A DNA stretch of 64,000 nucleotides from Saccharospirillaceae bacterium (lineage in GTDB: Bacteria > Pseudomonadota > Gammaproteobacteria > Pseudomonadales > Oceanobacteraceae): contig JAKVCS010000003.1 in NCBI GenBank assembly GCA_022448365.1, forward strand, positions 310,001 through 374,000, in the 5' to 3' direction. The translations under genes and the position numbers were made by a program. The notes under the pieces were generated by a model, which made no database searches, was not told the origin of the DNA, and saw nothing but the letters and a program-made list of their open reading frames with translations. Shown in pieces: positions 17,729 through 26,033 of this stretch (positions are counted from its first letter, which is position 1; the number at the start of each line of letters is the position of its first letter).

Positions 17729-17759
17729 AGGATAAACCTTTGAGTAGCTCGCAGGTCAA
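17729..17759 (-). promoter_or_regulatory. MerR-type promoter and operator of the Cu/Zn efflux operon
   Basis: On the minus strand: -35 TTGACC (17759-17754) and -10 TATCCT (17734-17729), separated by 19 bp, the lengthened spacer characteristic of MerR-activated promoters. The spacer holds the perfect dyad ACCTnnGAGnnnCTCnnAGGT (17756-17736). It lies 41 bases upstream of the regulator's start. Confidence 0.85.
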
Positions 17760-17972
17760 GCAGCATTTATGGGCACATTGAGCAGGCAACGAATCGGTAC
17801 ATCTGGGTCGGTAAAAATCGCACAAGAGGGGAAGTACAAAAAAAGAAGGGAAAGTGCGAGGCTGGCACAACAAAAAGGTTGCCAGCCTGAGGGGATTGCC
17901 TGGGCAGAAACTTTAACCGCAGTCACCTGCCGGTCTGAAACTGCCTACGCTTAACGACAGCCAATTAACCAA

Positions 17973-19184
17973 TCACAAGGACACCTGTATTGGTGCAATG
18001 ACCGCCAGCGCTCTCTCCTTAGCCTGCTCAACATCTTCGCCACGCGCCAAAGCGACACCCAAACGCCGCTGACCTTTGACGTCTGGCTTACCGAATAACC
18101 GCAGCTGAGTATCTGGGCCAGACAGCGCCTGATTCAATCCACTGTAAGCCATACGATTTGATTCACCAGCAACCAGTAACACAGCCGATGCTGATGGTCC
18201 ATGGCAGTGAATATTAGGGATCGGCAGACCAAGAATGGCGCGGGCATGCAAGGCGAACTCTGACAAATCCTGAGAAATCAGTGTGACCAAACCGGTATCA
18301 TGTGGGCGAGGCGACACTTCCGAGAAAATCACCTGTTCACCTTTCACAAACAGTTCAACCCCGAATAACCCCAAGCCGCCTAATTCCGCTGTTACCGCTC
18401 CACCAATGCGCTGAGCCTCAGCCAGAGCGGCATTCGCCATCGCCTGCGGCTGCCAGGATTCCTGGTAATCACCGTCCTGCTGACGATGGCCGATGGGATC
18501 ACAAAAACTGGTAACAACATTGCCTTGCGCATCTTTGTGTCGAATCGTCAGCAAGGTAATTTCAAAATCAAAATCGACGAAACCCTCGACAATCACCTTA
18601 CCTTTACCAGCCCGACCGCCCTCTTGCGCATAGCTCCATGCCGCTTCTAATTGGTCGCGACTGCGCACCAGACTTTGACCTTTACCCGAGGAACTCATAA
18701 TGGGCTTAACCAGACATGGCAAACCGATTTTGTCTGCGGCTGCCATAAACTCCGCTTCATCCGCAGCAAATTCATAGGTAGAAGTTGGCAGCTTCAGCGT
18801 TTCAGCCGCTAAACGGCGAATACCTTCACGGTTCATAGTGAGCTGAGTTGCCCGGGCAGTTGGCACAATATTCACACCCTCTTGCTCAAGTTCAGCCAGT
18901 GTATCCGTCGCAATTGCTTCAATTTCAGGCACAACCAGCATTGGCTTTTCACGCTCAATGACAGCGCGCAAAGCTGCGCCATCAAGCATATCAACCACGT
19001 GACTGCGATCAGCGACCTGCATCGCCGGCGCATTGGCATAGCGATCGACAGCGATTACTTCACAACCGAGACGCTGTAGCTCAATAACCACCTCTTTTCC
19101 CAATTCACCGGAACCGCACAGCAGCACTCGGGTCGCTGTCGCTGAAAACGGTGTGCCAATGGTAGTCATTTCCTTGCTGTTCAT
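17973..19184 (-). CDS. purT: Formate-dependent phosphoribosylglycinamide formyltransferase PurT
   Basis: ATP-grasp enzyme making formyl-GAR from GAR, formate and ATP in purine synthesis, independent of tetrahydrofolate. 403 residues, about the usual 392 plus a short N-terminal extension. N-terminal Rossmann-like part with [20 protein letters not shown]-grasp core with [14 protein letters not shown], and the metal-binding [16 protein letters not shown] upstream favours ATG 19184 over ATG 19169. Last gene of a probable operon: Nudix hydrolase, gamma-carbonic anhydrase, DUF1289, purT. Confidence 0.95.
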   Translation of the reverse strand: MNSKEMTTIGTPFSATATRVLLCGSGELGKEVVIELQRLGCEVIAVDRYANAPAMQVADRSHVVDMLDGAALRAVIEREKPMLVVPEIEAIATDTLAELEQEGVNIVPTARATQLTMNREGIRRLAAETLKLPTSTYEFAADEAEFMAAADKIGLPCLVKPIMSSSGKGQSLVRSRDQLEAAWSYAQEGGRAGKGKVIVEGFVDFDFEITLLTIRHKDAQGNVVTSFCDPIGHRQQDGDYQESWQPQAMANAALAEAQRIGGAVTAELGGLGLFGVELFVKGEQVIFSEVSPRPHDTGLVTLISQDLSEFALHARAILGLPIPNIHCHGPSASAVLLVAGESNRMAYSGLNQALSGPDTQLRLFGKPDVKGQRRLGVALARGEDVEQAKERALAVIAPIQVSL

Positions 19185-19214
19185 TTTTTTCTCTCGGACA
19201 AAGCAATCAGGCCA

Positions 19215-19439
19215 TCATGAAGATGGCGTATAAAAATTCATTGAGGCGCGCTCTCGCTCGCCCACTTTTTTTAATACTTCACGTTTTTCATCGTTGCTGT
19301 AGCGCCCCCAATGGGTGATTTCTTCACCACTGCGATAACACCCCATGCAGATGTTATTGTCATCCAGGGCGCAAATATAAACACAGGGGGAAGCAACGCG
19401 CTGTTCCACCTGCGGACCATTAACATCAACCTGTTTCAT
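19215..19439 (-). CDS. DUF1289 family small cysteine protein
   Basis: 74 residues. SPCVYICALDDNNICMGCYR followed by EEITHWGRYSNDEKREVLKK is the DUF1289 signature: four conserved cysteines that probably bind a metal or Fe-S cluster, then the W..-s..EK..vl helix. Function unknown. It starts 2 bases downstream of the gamma-carbonic anhydrase stop and lies 30 bases before purT, so it belongs to that operon. Confidence 0.9.
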   Translation of the reverse strand: MKQVDVNGPQVEQRVASPCVYICALDDNNICMGCYRSGEEITHWGRYSNDEKREVLKKVGERERASMNFYTPSS

Positions 19440-19441
19440 GA

Positions 19442-19966
19442 CTACAACTCGATAACCTTTAATTCTTTGCTGAAACGCGCGGCATTATGAACGTAATGCG
19501 CCGCGCTGGCTTCCAGCATTTTTTGCTGCCAATCGTTCAGCTCCCTCTTTACTTTGGCTGGCGATCCCACAACCAGTGATCCATCGGGGATTTCCATACC
19601 TTCGGGAATCAGCGCATTCGCGCCAATAATGCAGTGCTTGCCGATTTTAGCGCCATTCAGAACGACAGCATTAATTCCAATCAGAGAATAATCTCCCACC
19701 TGGCATCCATGTAACATCGCTTTATGCCCTACGGTCACGCCCTTTCCCAGGGTTAGTGGATAGCCAGGATCCGTGTGCAATACAGAACCGTCCTGAACGT
19801 TAGTCTGTTCTCCGATGCTGATCAGTTCGTTATCGCCCCGAACGACGACGTTAAACCAAATGCTGGATTGTTGCTTTAACTCGACATTACCAATCACGGA
19901 TGCATTGCCAGCCACAAAGGCATCTTCAGCCTTTATCGGCGTCTTATCACCTAGTTGATAAAACAT
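19442..19966 (-). CDS. Gamma-carbonic-anhydrase-family (YrdA-like) protein
   Basis: 174 residues forming a left-handed parallel beta-helix of hexapeptide repeats (for example [27 protein letters not shown]). Putative metal-ligand histidines lie in [11 protein letters not shown] and the following turn, as in YrdA/CaiE/PaaY proteins. Many members have a metal site; carbonic anhydrase activity is proved for only some. GAGAGA precedes ATG 19966. Second gene of the Nudix/CA/DUF1289/purT set. Confidence 0.88.
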   Translation of the reverse strand: MFYQLGDKTPIKAEDAFVAGNASVIGNVELKQQSSIWFNVVVRGDNELISIGEQTNVQDGSVLHTDPGYPLTLGKGVTVGHKAMLHGCQVGDYSLIGINAVVLNGAKIGKHCIIGANALIPEGMEIPDGSLVVGSPAKVKRELNDWQQKMLEASAAHYVHNAARFSKELKVIEL

Positions 19967-20003
19967 GATTCTCTCTCACTATTCTTGTTATCAGAGTCTG
20001 AAT

Positions 20004-20576
20004 TCAGAAGCGGAAGGAGATATCCGCATCCCAGAGATTATTCATCATTTCAGCAATCATCATGGCCGTCAGTCCCCAAATATGAAAACCGTCATAATCG
20101 TAACTTGGGATTTTTACCTGGCCATGCTCAAAGTAGCTAGTGGGCGGCTGCTGAAAAAATGACAGCGGTACCTTAAAAACCGCATCCAGCTCTTCCGGGT
20201 TAGCTTTCAAGTCGACGTTGACCGGCACCAGTGCCAGCACCGGTGTCACCAGATAGCCGAACCGTGAAACCACCTGATCCATTTCGCCAATGACATTAAC
20301 CATCGCTGAGTCGAGCTCAACTTCCTCTTCCGCTTCACGGATAGCGGTAGCGATGATGTCAGTATCCTCAGGATCACGCTTCCCTCCGGGAAACGCCACT
20401 TCGCCTTTATGAGACGACAAATGAGCGGCGCGCCGGGTAAGAATAAGCTGTGGCTCGGGCTCATTAGTAATGGCTACCAGCACACCCGCTTCAGCCAGGT
20501 CAGGCTGATTGATTTTTCTTGGGCACCTTTGCTCGAGGCGCTGCTGCAATTGCAGAAACAGTTGTGAATCTCTCAT
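20004..20576 (-). CDS. Nudix CoA pyrophosphatase (NudL-like)
   Basis: 190 residues from ATG 20576 (a GTG sits directly before it). Nudix box GGKRDPEDTDIIATAIREAE, preceded by the NudL/CoAse-type segment LTRRAAHLSSHKGEVAFPGG (UPF0035 pattern). These enzymes cleave CoA and its derivatives to phosphopantetheine and 3',5'-ADP. First gene of the operon running to purT; the gap to the carbonic-anhydrase-like gene is 37 bases. Confidence 0.87.
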   Translation of the reverse strand: MRDSQLFLQLQQRLEQRCPRKINQPDLAEAGVLVAITNEPEPQLILTRRAAHLSSHKGEVAFPGGKRDPEDTDIIATAIREAEEEVELDSAMVNVIGEMDQVVSRFGYLVTPVLALVPVNVDLKANPEELDAVFKVPLSFFQQPPTSYFEHGQVKIPSYDYDGFHIWGLTAMMIAEMMNNLWDADISFRF

Positions 20577-20941
20577 CACTGCATTGTACGACGATCGACA
20601 TACCGCTCACCAGCCAAAGAACAAACAAGTGCGGGTATATCATATTTTCATACTTATGCGATTTTAAATTCGATACTCTTATAAGCAATGCTCTACCTCT
20701 GGATTCAAACGTTCACTTAACGCACTGTTTTTAAACGTTTTTCGTCACACGCAACCTAACCCAAGGAATTTATCCGTATATTTTTCAACAACTTAGATAG
20801 GAAATTAGCCAGCATTGCAAGATTTTGACGCCTCAATGATCGCGGTAGACTATATCCATATTTTCGCAAATCATCGCAGCATTAAAATTAGCTATTTGCT
20901 CGATGGATGCGCTTCGACCCCTTGATTGAAGGAGATTGGCA
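20577..20941. other. Divergent intergenic region, no gene recognised
   Basis: 365 bases between the left-going Nudix operon and the right-going DUF3135 gene. AT-rich; no convincing reading frame, hairpin or RNA gene was seen. It presumably holds both promoters. Confidence 0.45.
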
Positions 20942-21286
20942 ATGGATTTCCCATCTTTTGAAGAGCTGCTTGAACTGGCCAAAAACAATCCGGAGAGTCT
21001 TGAAAGATTGCGCCAACGGCTGATTGATCAGACCATCAGACAAGCCCCGTTAAACGACCAGCGCCGGTTACGCGGCTTACAATTTCAGATTGATGCCCAG
21101 CGCCAAATCGCCTCAAATCCGATGGCTGCTTGTTTGAAAATTTCAAAAATGATGCATGAGAGTCTGTCAGATCTGCGTTCGTTTCTGCAGCCAGATGATT
21201 CGCAAAAGATGGTACCTAAAGTCGAAAAAGTCACCGACTCTGGAGCCGCCATCTTACCGTTCCCAAACAATGCTGTGGCGAATTAG
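20942..21286 (+). CDS. DUF3135 family small protein
   Basis: 114 residues beginning MDFPSFEELLELAKNNPESL, the typical DUF3135 opening, followed by a charged helical region (LRQRLIDQTIR, RRLRGLQFQIDAQRQIA) and a C-terminal helix. Cytoplasmic, function unknown. AAGGAG lies 7 bases before ATG 20942, which decides against a TTG two codons upstream. Confidence 0.85.
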   Translation: MDFPSFEELLELAKNNPESLERLRQRLIDQTIRQAPLNDQRRLRGLQFQIDAQRQIASNPMAACLKISKMMHESLSDLRSFLQPDDSQKMVPKVEKVTDSGAAILPFPNNAVAN

Positions 21287-21357
21287 CAGCGACTCTTCAA
21301 ACGAATTCCCGCATTACCGTATACTCGGACAATGAGTTCACGACCGCGAGTCCGACA

Positions 21358-21975
21358 ATGAAGTTTTGCAGCCACTGCGCCACCCCGGTAGAAATGAAAA
21401 CACCGGAGGGTGACAATCGCCCTCGTTTTGTTTGCCCGGGTTGTGACACCATTTTCTATCAGAATCCTCGCATCGTCGCTGGCACACTTCCGGTCTATCG
21501 CAACGGTGAACAGCACCAGGTGCTGCTCTGTAAACGCGCAATAGAGCCACGCAGAGGCTATTGGACATTACCCGCGGGTTATATGGAAAATGGTGAAAGC
21601 ACAGTTGAAGCAGCTGAGAGGGAAACGCTGGAGGAAGCCAATGCCCGGGTTATAAGCCAGTCGGCTTTTACTATGATCAGCGTGCCGCACATCAACCAGG
21701 TACATCTGTTTTATCTGGCTGACCTTCCTGAACCCGAGTTTTCTTCAGGCAGTGAAAGCCTGGAAGTCAGGCTATTCAGCGAGGAAGATATCCCATGGAA
21801 AGAGATTGCCTTTCCGACCGTCGCAAGAACGTTGAAGCATTATTTTGCCAACCAACACGATTCTGTGGCGTTACAGCGTTGTACTAGCTCTGTTATTGAA
21901 CCGCATCAGGCGCTGAAAAAAATCGAGGCAGAAGAAAAGCAACGCTACAACTCCGCCAATCGCCAGACATCATAA
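21358..21975 (+). CDS. Nudix hydrolase with N-terminal zinc ribbon
   Basis: 205 residues. Zinc ribbon FCSHCATPVEM...CPGC (CxxC pairs at residues 3-6 and about 30-33) followed by a Nudix domain with AGYMENGESTVEAAERETLE. The ribbon-plus-Nudix layout resembles NudC-type enzymes without their N-terminal domain. Substrate unknown; ADP-ribose or dinucleotide substrates are common in relatives. Its 3' end overlaps the convergent NIF3-like gene by 31 bases. Confidence 0.88.
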   Translation: MKFCSHCATPVEMKTPEGDNRPRFVCPGCDTIFYQNPRIVAGTLPVYRNGEQHQVLLCKRAIEPRRGYWTLPAGYMENGESTVEAAERETLEEANARVISQSAFTMISVPHINQVHLFYLADLPEPEFSSGSESLEVRLFSEEDIPWKEIAFPTVARTLKHYFANQHDSVALQRCTSSVIEPHQALKKIEAEEKQRYNSANRQTS

Positions 21976-22256
21976 GCCGGCTCTTCATAGGGATGTGCCT
22001 GCTTTAATGCAGTCAGTGCGGCGTGAATACACTGATCGTCGCATACCATTTCAATGCGCAACTCAGCAATGGTTTCCAACTCACCAGGTTTCCCAACAAA
22101 GGGATTGGCTGAAGTATTTGGTCTGAATTGACCAACACCTTCGGTTTGCCAACAACACTCCTGATAATCACCAATACGCCCTGCTCCGGCAGCAAATACT
22201 GCCTGCTTAACCGAATCCGCCTGTGCTGGCGGAACAAAAAAAGCCAGTTTAAACAC
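21945..22256 (-). CDS. NIF3-like/YqfO-type small protein
   Basis: 103 residues, equivalent to the CutA-like inserted domain of NIF3/YqfO proteins: LAFFVPPAQADSVKQAVFAA, AGRIGDYQECCWQTEG, and C-terminal AHPYEEPAYDV, which are the family hallmarks. The metal-binding flanking halves of full-length NIF3 are absent, as in many free-standing gammaproteobacterial versions. GTG start at 22256. The 3' end overlaps the Nudix gene by 31 bases in convergent orientation. Confidence 0.85.
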   Translation of the reverse strand: MFKLAFFVPPAQADSVKQAVFAAGAGRIGDYQECCWQTEGVGQFRPNTSANPFVGKPGELETIAELRIEMVCDDQCIHAALTALKQAHPYEEPAYDVWRLAEL

Positions 22257-22392
22257 CGTCGTTATTAACTCTCTTTACTATCAGAAGTCAGGCCACTGTT
22301 CATTACTCAAGTATCAACAATTGGCGCGTCCGTTAAACATTCAAATTTGGCACTTCAGAAAGATTCTCTGAGCGCCAATCACGACCAGACCG

Positions 22393-22647
22393 TTAGCCGA
22401 TCGTTAACTGCTCAAGTTCATTCAGGTTGCGTAACGCAATCTGATTGGCAGAACCACATACCGACTCTTCAGCCTTAAAGCCATCGCATACCGCCGGTCT
22501 GGATGGGTCCCCGAATAAATTGCAGAGGTTCTGTGCATTGAGCTGAACGCAACGCTGCCCGGCGGGTTTGCCATCAGGCATACCAGGAATCGGGGTAGTA
22601 ATAGACGGCGCGATACAGCAGGCTCCGCAGCCTAAACGACATTCCAA
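22393..22647 (-). CDS. YkgJ-family cysteine-cluster protein
   Basis: 84 residues with the zinc- or iron-chelating pattern CRLGCGACCIAPSI...RCVQLNAQNLCNLF...AVCDGF (CxxxCxxCC opening). Function unknown; small YkgJ proteins are common in this phylum. The start is TTG at 22647: GGAG lies 7 bases upstream and no ATG precedes the first cysteine. It follows the 129-codon-region secreted-protein gene by 18 bases on the same strand. Confidence 0.85.
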   Translation of the reverse strand: MECRLGCGACCIAPSITTPIPGMPDGKPAGQRCVQLNAQNLCNLFGDPSRPAVCDGFKAEESVCGSANQIALRNLNELEQLTIG

Positions 22648-22665
22648 TGAAACTCTCCGAATCGA

Positions 22666-23031
22666 TTAATAACGATATTTAAAACGTGGACTCTGTGCAG
22701 TTTCTGTCAACTTCCACATCATCAGATTATACCGGATTGCGTATCGCTTGATACGACGATAACGCTTCGGCTGCTGTTCAATGTTATCGAACGTTTTCCA
22801 GCGCCGATTCAATGAGCGGGTTTTATAATCACGCTTTACCACCTCAAGCTGCCACGCTTTTAACCCAGGGATTTCAAGCTCGTTTTGCAATGCGATGGCT
22901 ACGTATTCGGTATTTCCGGATTGATAAGCCACTTTCGCATCCTCGGTCGGATTCACCAACTCTTCATCCATTGCTGCAACCGGCAACGACAGTAGCAAAC
23001 TGCAGCAAATCAACAATATCTTCACAACCAT
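22666..23031 (-). CDS. Hypothetical secreted/periplasmic protein
   Basis: 121 residues from ATG 23031. Signal peptide MVVKILLICCSLLLSLPVAA; the mature part is basic and tyrosine/arginine-rich (KRYRRIKRYAIRYN). No family recognised. An in-frame TTG at 23055 would place eight polar residues before the signal peptide and is less likely. Probably cotranscribed with the downstream YkgJ-like gene. Confidence 0.7.
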   Translation of the reverse strand: MVVKILLICCSLLLSLPVAAMDEELVNPTEDAKVAYQSGNTEYVAIALQNELEIPGLKAWQLEVVKRDYKTRSLNRRWKTFDNIEQQPKRYRRIKRYAIRYNLMMWKLTETAQSPRFKYRY

Positions 23032-23170
23032 TCCCCAACAATATTTGTCGTTCAAGTATAGACGCCGAATCGGTACTCAACGCCACAGGCACCAAAGGCT
23101 GGCTGTTGTATCCGTGCCCTTGCTGAGATAGCCTTGGCGCCAGCTTTATTTCGTTATTAAGGAAGCAAGA

Positions 23171-23713
23171 ATGTCTGGCTCTCGTTTATGGATGGCCGCC
23201 GCACTGCTCGGCGCCAGCGCTGTTACCCTGTCGGAACCGACCAACTTCCGGGTCGGCGTGGGTTCTTTCCAATTGGATAGTGACCCGGCTCCGGCATACC
23301 TTCCAGACAATTCTGATACAGGTTTCAGCCTGTTTGCTGAGATGCCTCAATCCGACCATACCGCTACCCGCTTCATGCTTTACCGCATCGATCAGGACGA
23401 CAAATTCAGCAGCGGATTTCAAACCCAGCTAATGTGGGGTATCGGTTTATCACAACCAGGATTTCGCGCATACACTGGTCCAAGCTGGCACCATGAAAAG
23501 AACCGGATAACCCGCGCGGGCAAAAATCACCAGGTATTTAACGGCTGGGGCTGGCAATTAGGACTTGGCTATCAATACAAATCGGTCACTCTGGATTTGG
23601 CGGCTACCGTCCGCGACCCAAGCGACTATCGGACTGAATATCGCCGCGCAGGGCTCGGTAAGAAAACACCATCGGTTTATACAACCAACTTGTTAATTGG
23701 CTACCGATTCTGA
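23171..23713 (+). CDS. Hypothetical outer-membrane-like protein
   Basis: 180 residues with a signal peptide (cleavage near AVTLSEP) and alternating amphipathic strands ending in YTTNLLIGYRF, an aromatic-terminated barrel end. This suggests a small eight-stranded outer-membrane barrel; no family recognised. AAGGA lies 7 bases before the ATG. A 49-codon ORF and a pseudouridine synthase gene follow closely on the same strand. Confidence 0.65.
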   Translation: MSGSRLWMAAALLGASAVTLSEPTNFRVGVGSFQLDSDPAPAYLPDNSDTGFSLFAEMPQSDHTATRFMLYRIDQDDKFSSGFQTQLMWGIGLSQPGFRAYTGPSWHHEKNRITRAGKNHQVFNGWGWQLGLGYQYKSVTLDLAATVRDPSDYRTEYRRAGLGKKTPSVYTTNLLIGYRF

Positions 23714-23727
23714 GTGAGCAGTAATTT

Positions 23728-23877
23728 ATGACCAACCCGGTAACCGTGCGTTACATGTCGCGCGCTGAAATCGAAAGACTGATGTACAGCCTCAGCGCTG
23801 ACAGTGACAATGATCAGGCACAACTGTTTGAGGCTCTGGTGCGCCGTCTCCTGGAAATCATGGAACAGGAAAGCTGA
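23728..23877 (+). CDS. Small ORF, 49 residues, unknown
   Basis: Reads MTNPVTVRYMSRAEIERLMY and ends RRLLEIMEQES. Compact, charged, helical composition with gene-like codon use. It fills the space between the barrel gene (14 bases upstream) and the pseudouridine synthase (9 bases downstream), as expected for a middle operon gene. No family recognised; translation is inferred from position and composition. Confidence 0.5.
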   Translation: MTNPVTVRYMSRAEIERLMYSLSADSDNDQAQLFEALVRRLLEIMEQES

Positions 23878-23886
23878 CGCGATTCC

Positions 23887-24540
23887 ATGTCCTTCGTTTT
23901 TCCCATCATTCATGAAACCAATGACTGGTTAGCGATTGCCAAACCGCAAGGCATTGGCATGCATACCGAAGGCGACCAAAAAGGCCTGGTGGTATTAGTG
24001 ACGGAGCAACTGGGTACTGTACTCTGGCCCGTTCATCGACTCGATAAAGTCACGTCCGGTATATTGCTGCTGGCGAAAAACAAAACCGCAGCGGCGTATC
24101 TTTCGACATTATTCAGCGAGCACAAAATACAAAAGTACTATCTCGCGCTATCGCCCGATAAACCCAAAAAGAAACAGGGCTGGATAAAAGGCGATATGGC
24201 CAAATCCCGCAACGGCAGCTGGAAGATTTTACGCAGCCAGGAAAACCCTGCCGTAACCCGATTTATCAGTCACTACGACCAAGCCAGCGGTTCGCGCCTG
24301 TATCTGCTAAAACCAACCACTGGGAAAACGCATCAACTGAGGGTGGCGTTAAAGAGCCTTGGCGCCCCCATAATGGGAGACCGACGTTATGGGGGTAAAG
24401 CAGCTGACCGTACCTATCTGCATGCCTTTGCTCTGTCCTTCGAAGACAAAGGGAAACGGCTGATGCTGAATTGCGCCCCTCAAAGTGGCAGCTGGCCAGA
24501 CTTACCGGATACCTGGGCAGAACCAGAACGGTGCTTCTGA
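23887..24540 (+). CDS. RluA-family pseudouridine synthase (TIGR01621-like)
   Basis: 217 residues. Catalytic motif HRLDKVTSGILLLAK with the essential Asp near residue 54, substrate-loop segment KPTTGKTHQLRVALKSLGAP and YLHAFALSF near the C-terminus. No S4 domain, so a short RluA-type enzyme modifying rRNA or tRNA uridines; the target position is not predictable. Probably cotranscribed with the preceding two small genes. Convergent with grx, with adjoining stop codons. Confidence 0.88.
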   Translation: MSFVFPIIHETNDWLAIAKPQGIGMHTEGDQKGLVVLVTEQLGTVLWPVHRLDKVTSGILLLAKNKTAAAYLSTLFSEHKIQKYYLALSPDKPKKKQGWIKGDMAKSRNGSWKILRSQENPAVTRFISHYDQASGSRLYLLKPTTGKTHQLRVALKSLGAPIMGDRRYGGKAADRTYLHAFALSFEDKGKRLMLNCAPQSGSWPDLPDTWAEPERCF

Positions 24541-24777
24541 TTATTTGGCAGACAAAGAAGCTGCCAGCTCGGTGTACCCGCCAATGTAATCACGACCGTG
24601 AAAGATCTGTGGTACGGTCGCAACGGGTTTACCAATGGTTTTCTCCAAGTCTGCTTGGCTGATACCTTCTTTCTCAATATCGATGTAACGATATTCGAGC
24701 TGTTTTATTTCACACAGTTGTTTCGCGCGACTGCAGTAGCCACAACCATCGCGACCAAAAATTGTATAGGTTGCCAT
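24541..24777 (-). CDS. Glutaredoxin, class I
   Basis: 78 residues, thioredoxin fold. Redox motif CGYC (residues 12-15), cis-proline segment ATVPQIF, and glutathione-binding IGGYTEL. The CGYC motif is as in GrxA, while length and sequence also suit GrxC-like proteins, so no symbol is given. AGGAG lies upstream of ATG 24777. Reduces protein disulfides and glutathione mixed disulfides in the cytoplasm. Confidence 0.92.
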   Translation of the reverse strand: MATYTIFGRDGCGYCSRAKQLCEIKQLEYRYIDIEKEGISQADLEKTIGKPVATVPQIFHGRDYIGGYTELAASLSAK

Positions 24778-24969
24778 ATCATTCTCCTGCCATGACTATT
24801 GGTTAACGACTGCCAGTGTCGCTCAACATCTGCAACGTATGTATTTTATTAATTCTATTCAGTCGATAGAAATTTGTGATTAACAACACACGATTGAAAA
24901 CGCCTGCATATTTCTATATGGTTATATTTGAATTACCATTACTGCACCAACTTATTCCTGAGGACTCCC

Positions 24970-26022
24970 ATGAACGCTCGGTCAACCATCTGTAAGTTAG
25001 TCATCAGCCTGATTACTGCCACCCTGCTGACCTTGGCCAATCAAGCAATGGCTGACGCCCCAACAGAAACATTGGTACGGCAAGATATACCGCAGCATTT
25101 TGAGTTGGAAGCAACCATCGAAGCAGTTAATCAGAGCACCGTATCAGCACAAACAAGTGGCGCAGTTAAGGTTATTTTGTTTGATGTTAATGACACAGTT
25201 GCCAAAGGTGCACTGCTTATTGAGATCGATAACACTCAGCAGCTTGCAACACTGGCACAGGCAAAAGCCAGCCTGGCACAGGCACAAGCCCAAAACGAAG
25301 ATGCCCAGGTATTGCTAAAACGTAACCAACGCTTATTCAGACAGGGAACGCTCTCTCAGGGTGAGCTCGACAGCACCTCAGCTCGGGCCAAGAGCTCAGC
25401 CGCAGCGGTTGAAGCAGCCAGTGCCGGAGTCAGACAAGCCAGCGAGCAGCTGGCTTACACTCAGGTTCGCGCTCCCTATTCCGGTGTTGTAAAGGCACGT
25501 CACATAGCACCAGGAGAATTGGTAACGCCAGGTACGCCGCTAATGACGGGACTATCGCTCGACCGTCTGCGAGCTGTTGCAGACTTACCCCAGCGACTCG
25601 CTGAACAATATCAGTCACAACAACAAATCAGTATCCGCATAAACAACAGGTTGATTAAGCCGGCCAAAGTGACGTTATTTCCGTATGCCGACAGCCAGCT
25701 ACACAGCGTCCGTATTCGTGCTGACCTGCCAGCTGACGGACCCCCACAGATTCCCGGCAGCTGGGCGAAAATGCTGTTTAAAACCGGAGAGCGCCAAGTC
25801 ATCACGGTCCCTGCGACAGCTGTCATCCAACGCTCCGAGCTGTCGGCGGTTTACATCAATGATCGCGGTGCCATCAAACTGCGGCAAATAAGAACCGGTA
25901 ACCGCTATGGCAGCCGCATTGAGGTGTTATCCGGATTGCAGGAAGGCGACACCGTTTTTACCAGCGGTTATGCCACACTCGCCAAACTGAAACGTAAACA
26001 ACTGCCTGCTGAACAACCGTAA
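24970..26022 (+). CDS. RND efflux periplasmic adaptor (membrane fusion protein)
   Basis: 350 residues from ATG 24970 (GAGG 7 bases upstream). Signal peptide ending ANQAMA; lipoyl/HlyD halves with VSAQTSGAVKVILFDVNDTV, a coiled-coil hairpin rich in Ala/Gln (about 90-165), and YTQVRAPYSGVVKARHIAPG. Links the inner-membrane RND pump to an outer-membrane channel. The pump gene follows after 11 bases. No outer-membrane factor gene is adjacent, so a TolC-like channel encoded elsewhere is presumably used. Substrate unknown. Confidence 0.92.
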   Translation: MNARSTICKLVISLITATLLTLANQAMADAPTETLVRQDIPQHFELEATIEAVNQSTVSAQTSGAVKVILFDVNDTVAKGALLIEIDNTQQLATLAQAKASLAQAQAQNEDAQVLLKRNQRLFRQGTLSQGELDSTSARAKSSAAAVEAASAGVRQASEQLAYTQVRAPYSGVVKARHIAPGELVTPGTPLMTGLSLDRLRAVADLPQRLAEQYQSQQQISIRINNRLIKPAKVTLFPYADSQLHSVRIRADLPADGPPQIPGSWAKMLFKTGERQVITVPATAVIQRSELSAVYINDRGAIKLRQIRTGNRYGSRIEVLSGLQEGDTVFTSGYATLAKLKRKQLPAEQP

Positions 26023-26033
26023 GAGGCCCGCTG

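Noticed and set aside
17769-17954. 61-codon plus-strand frame upstream of the MerR-type operon
   Set aside because: Overlaps the region just upstream of the mapped MerR promoter, with no family features or ribosome-binding site.
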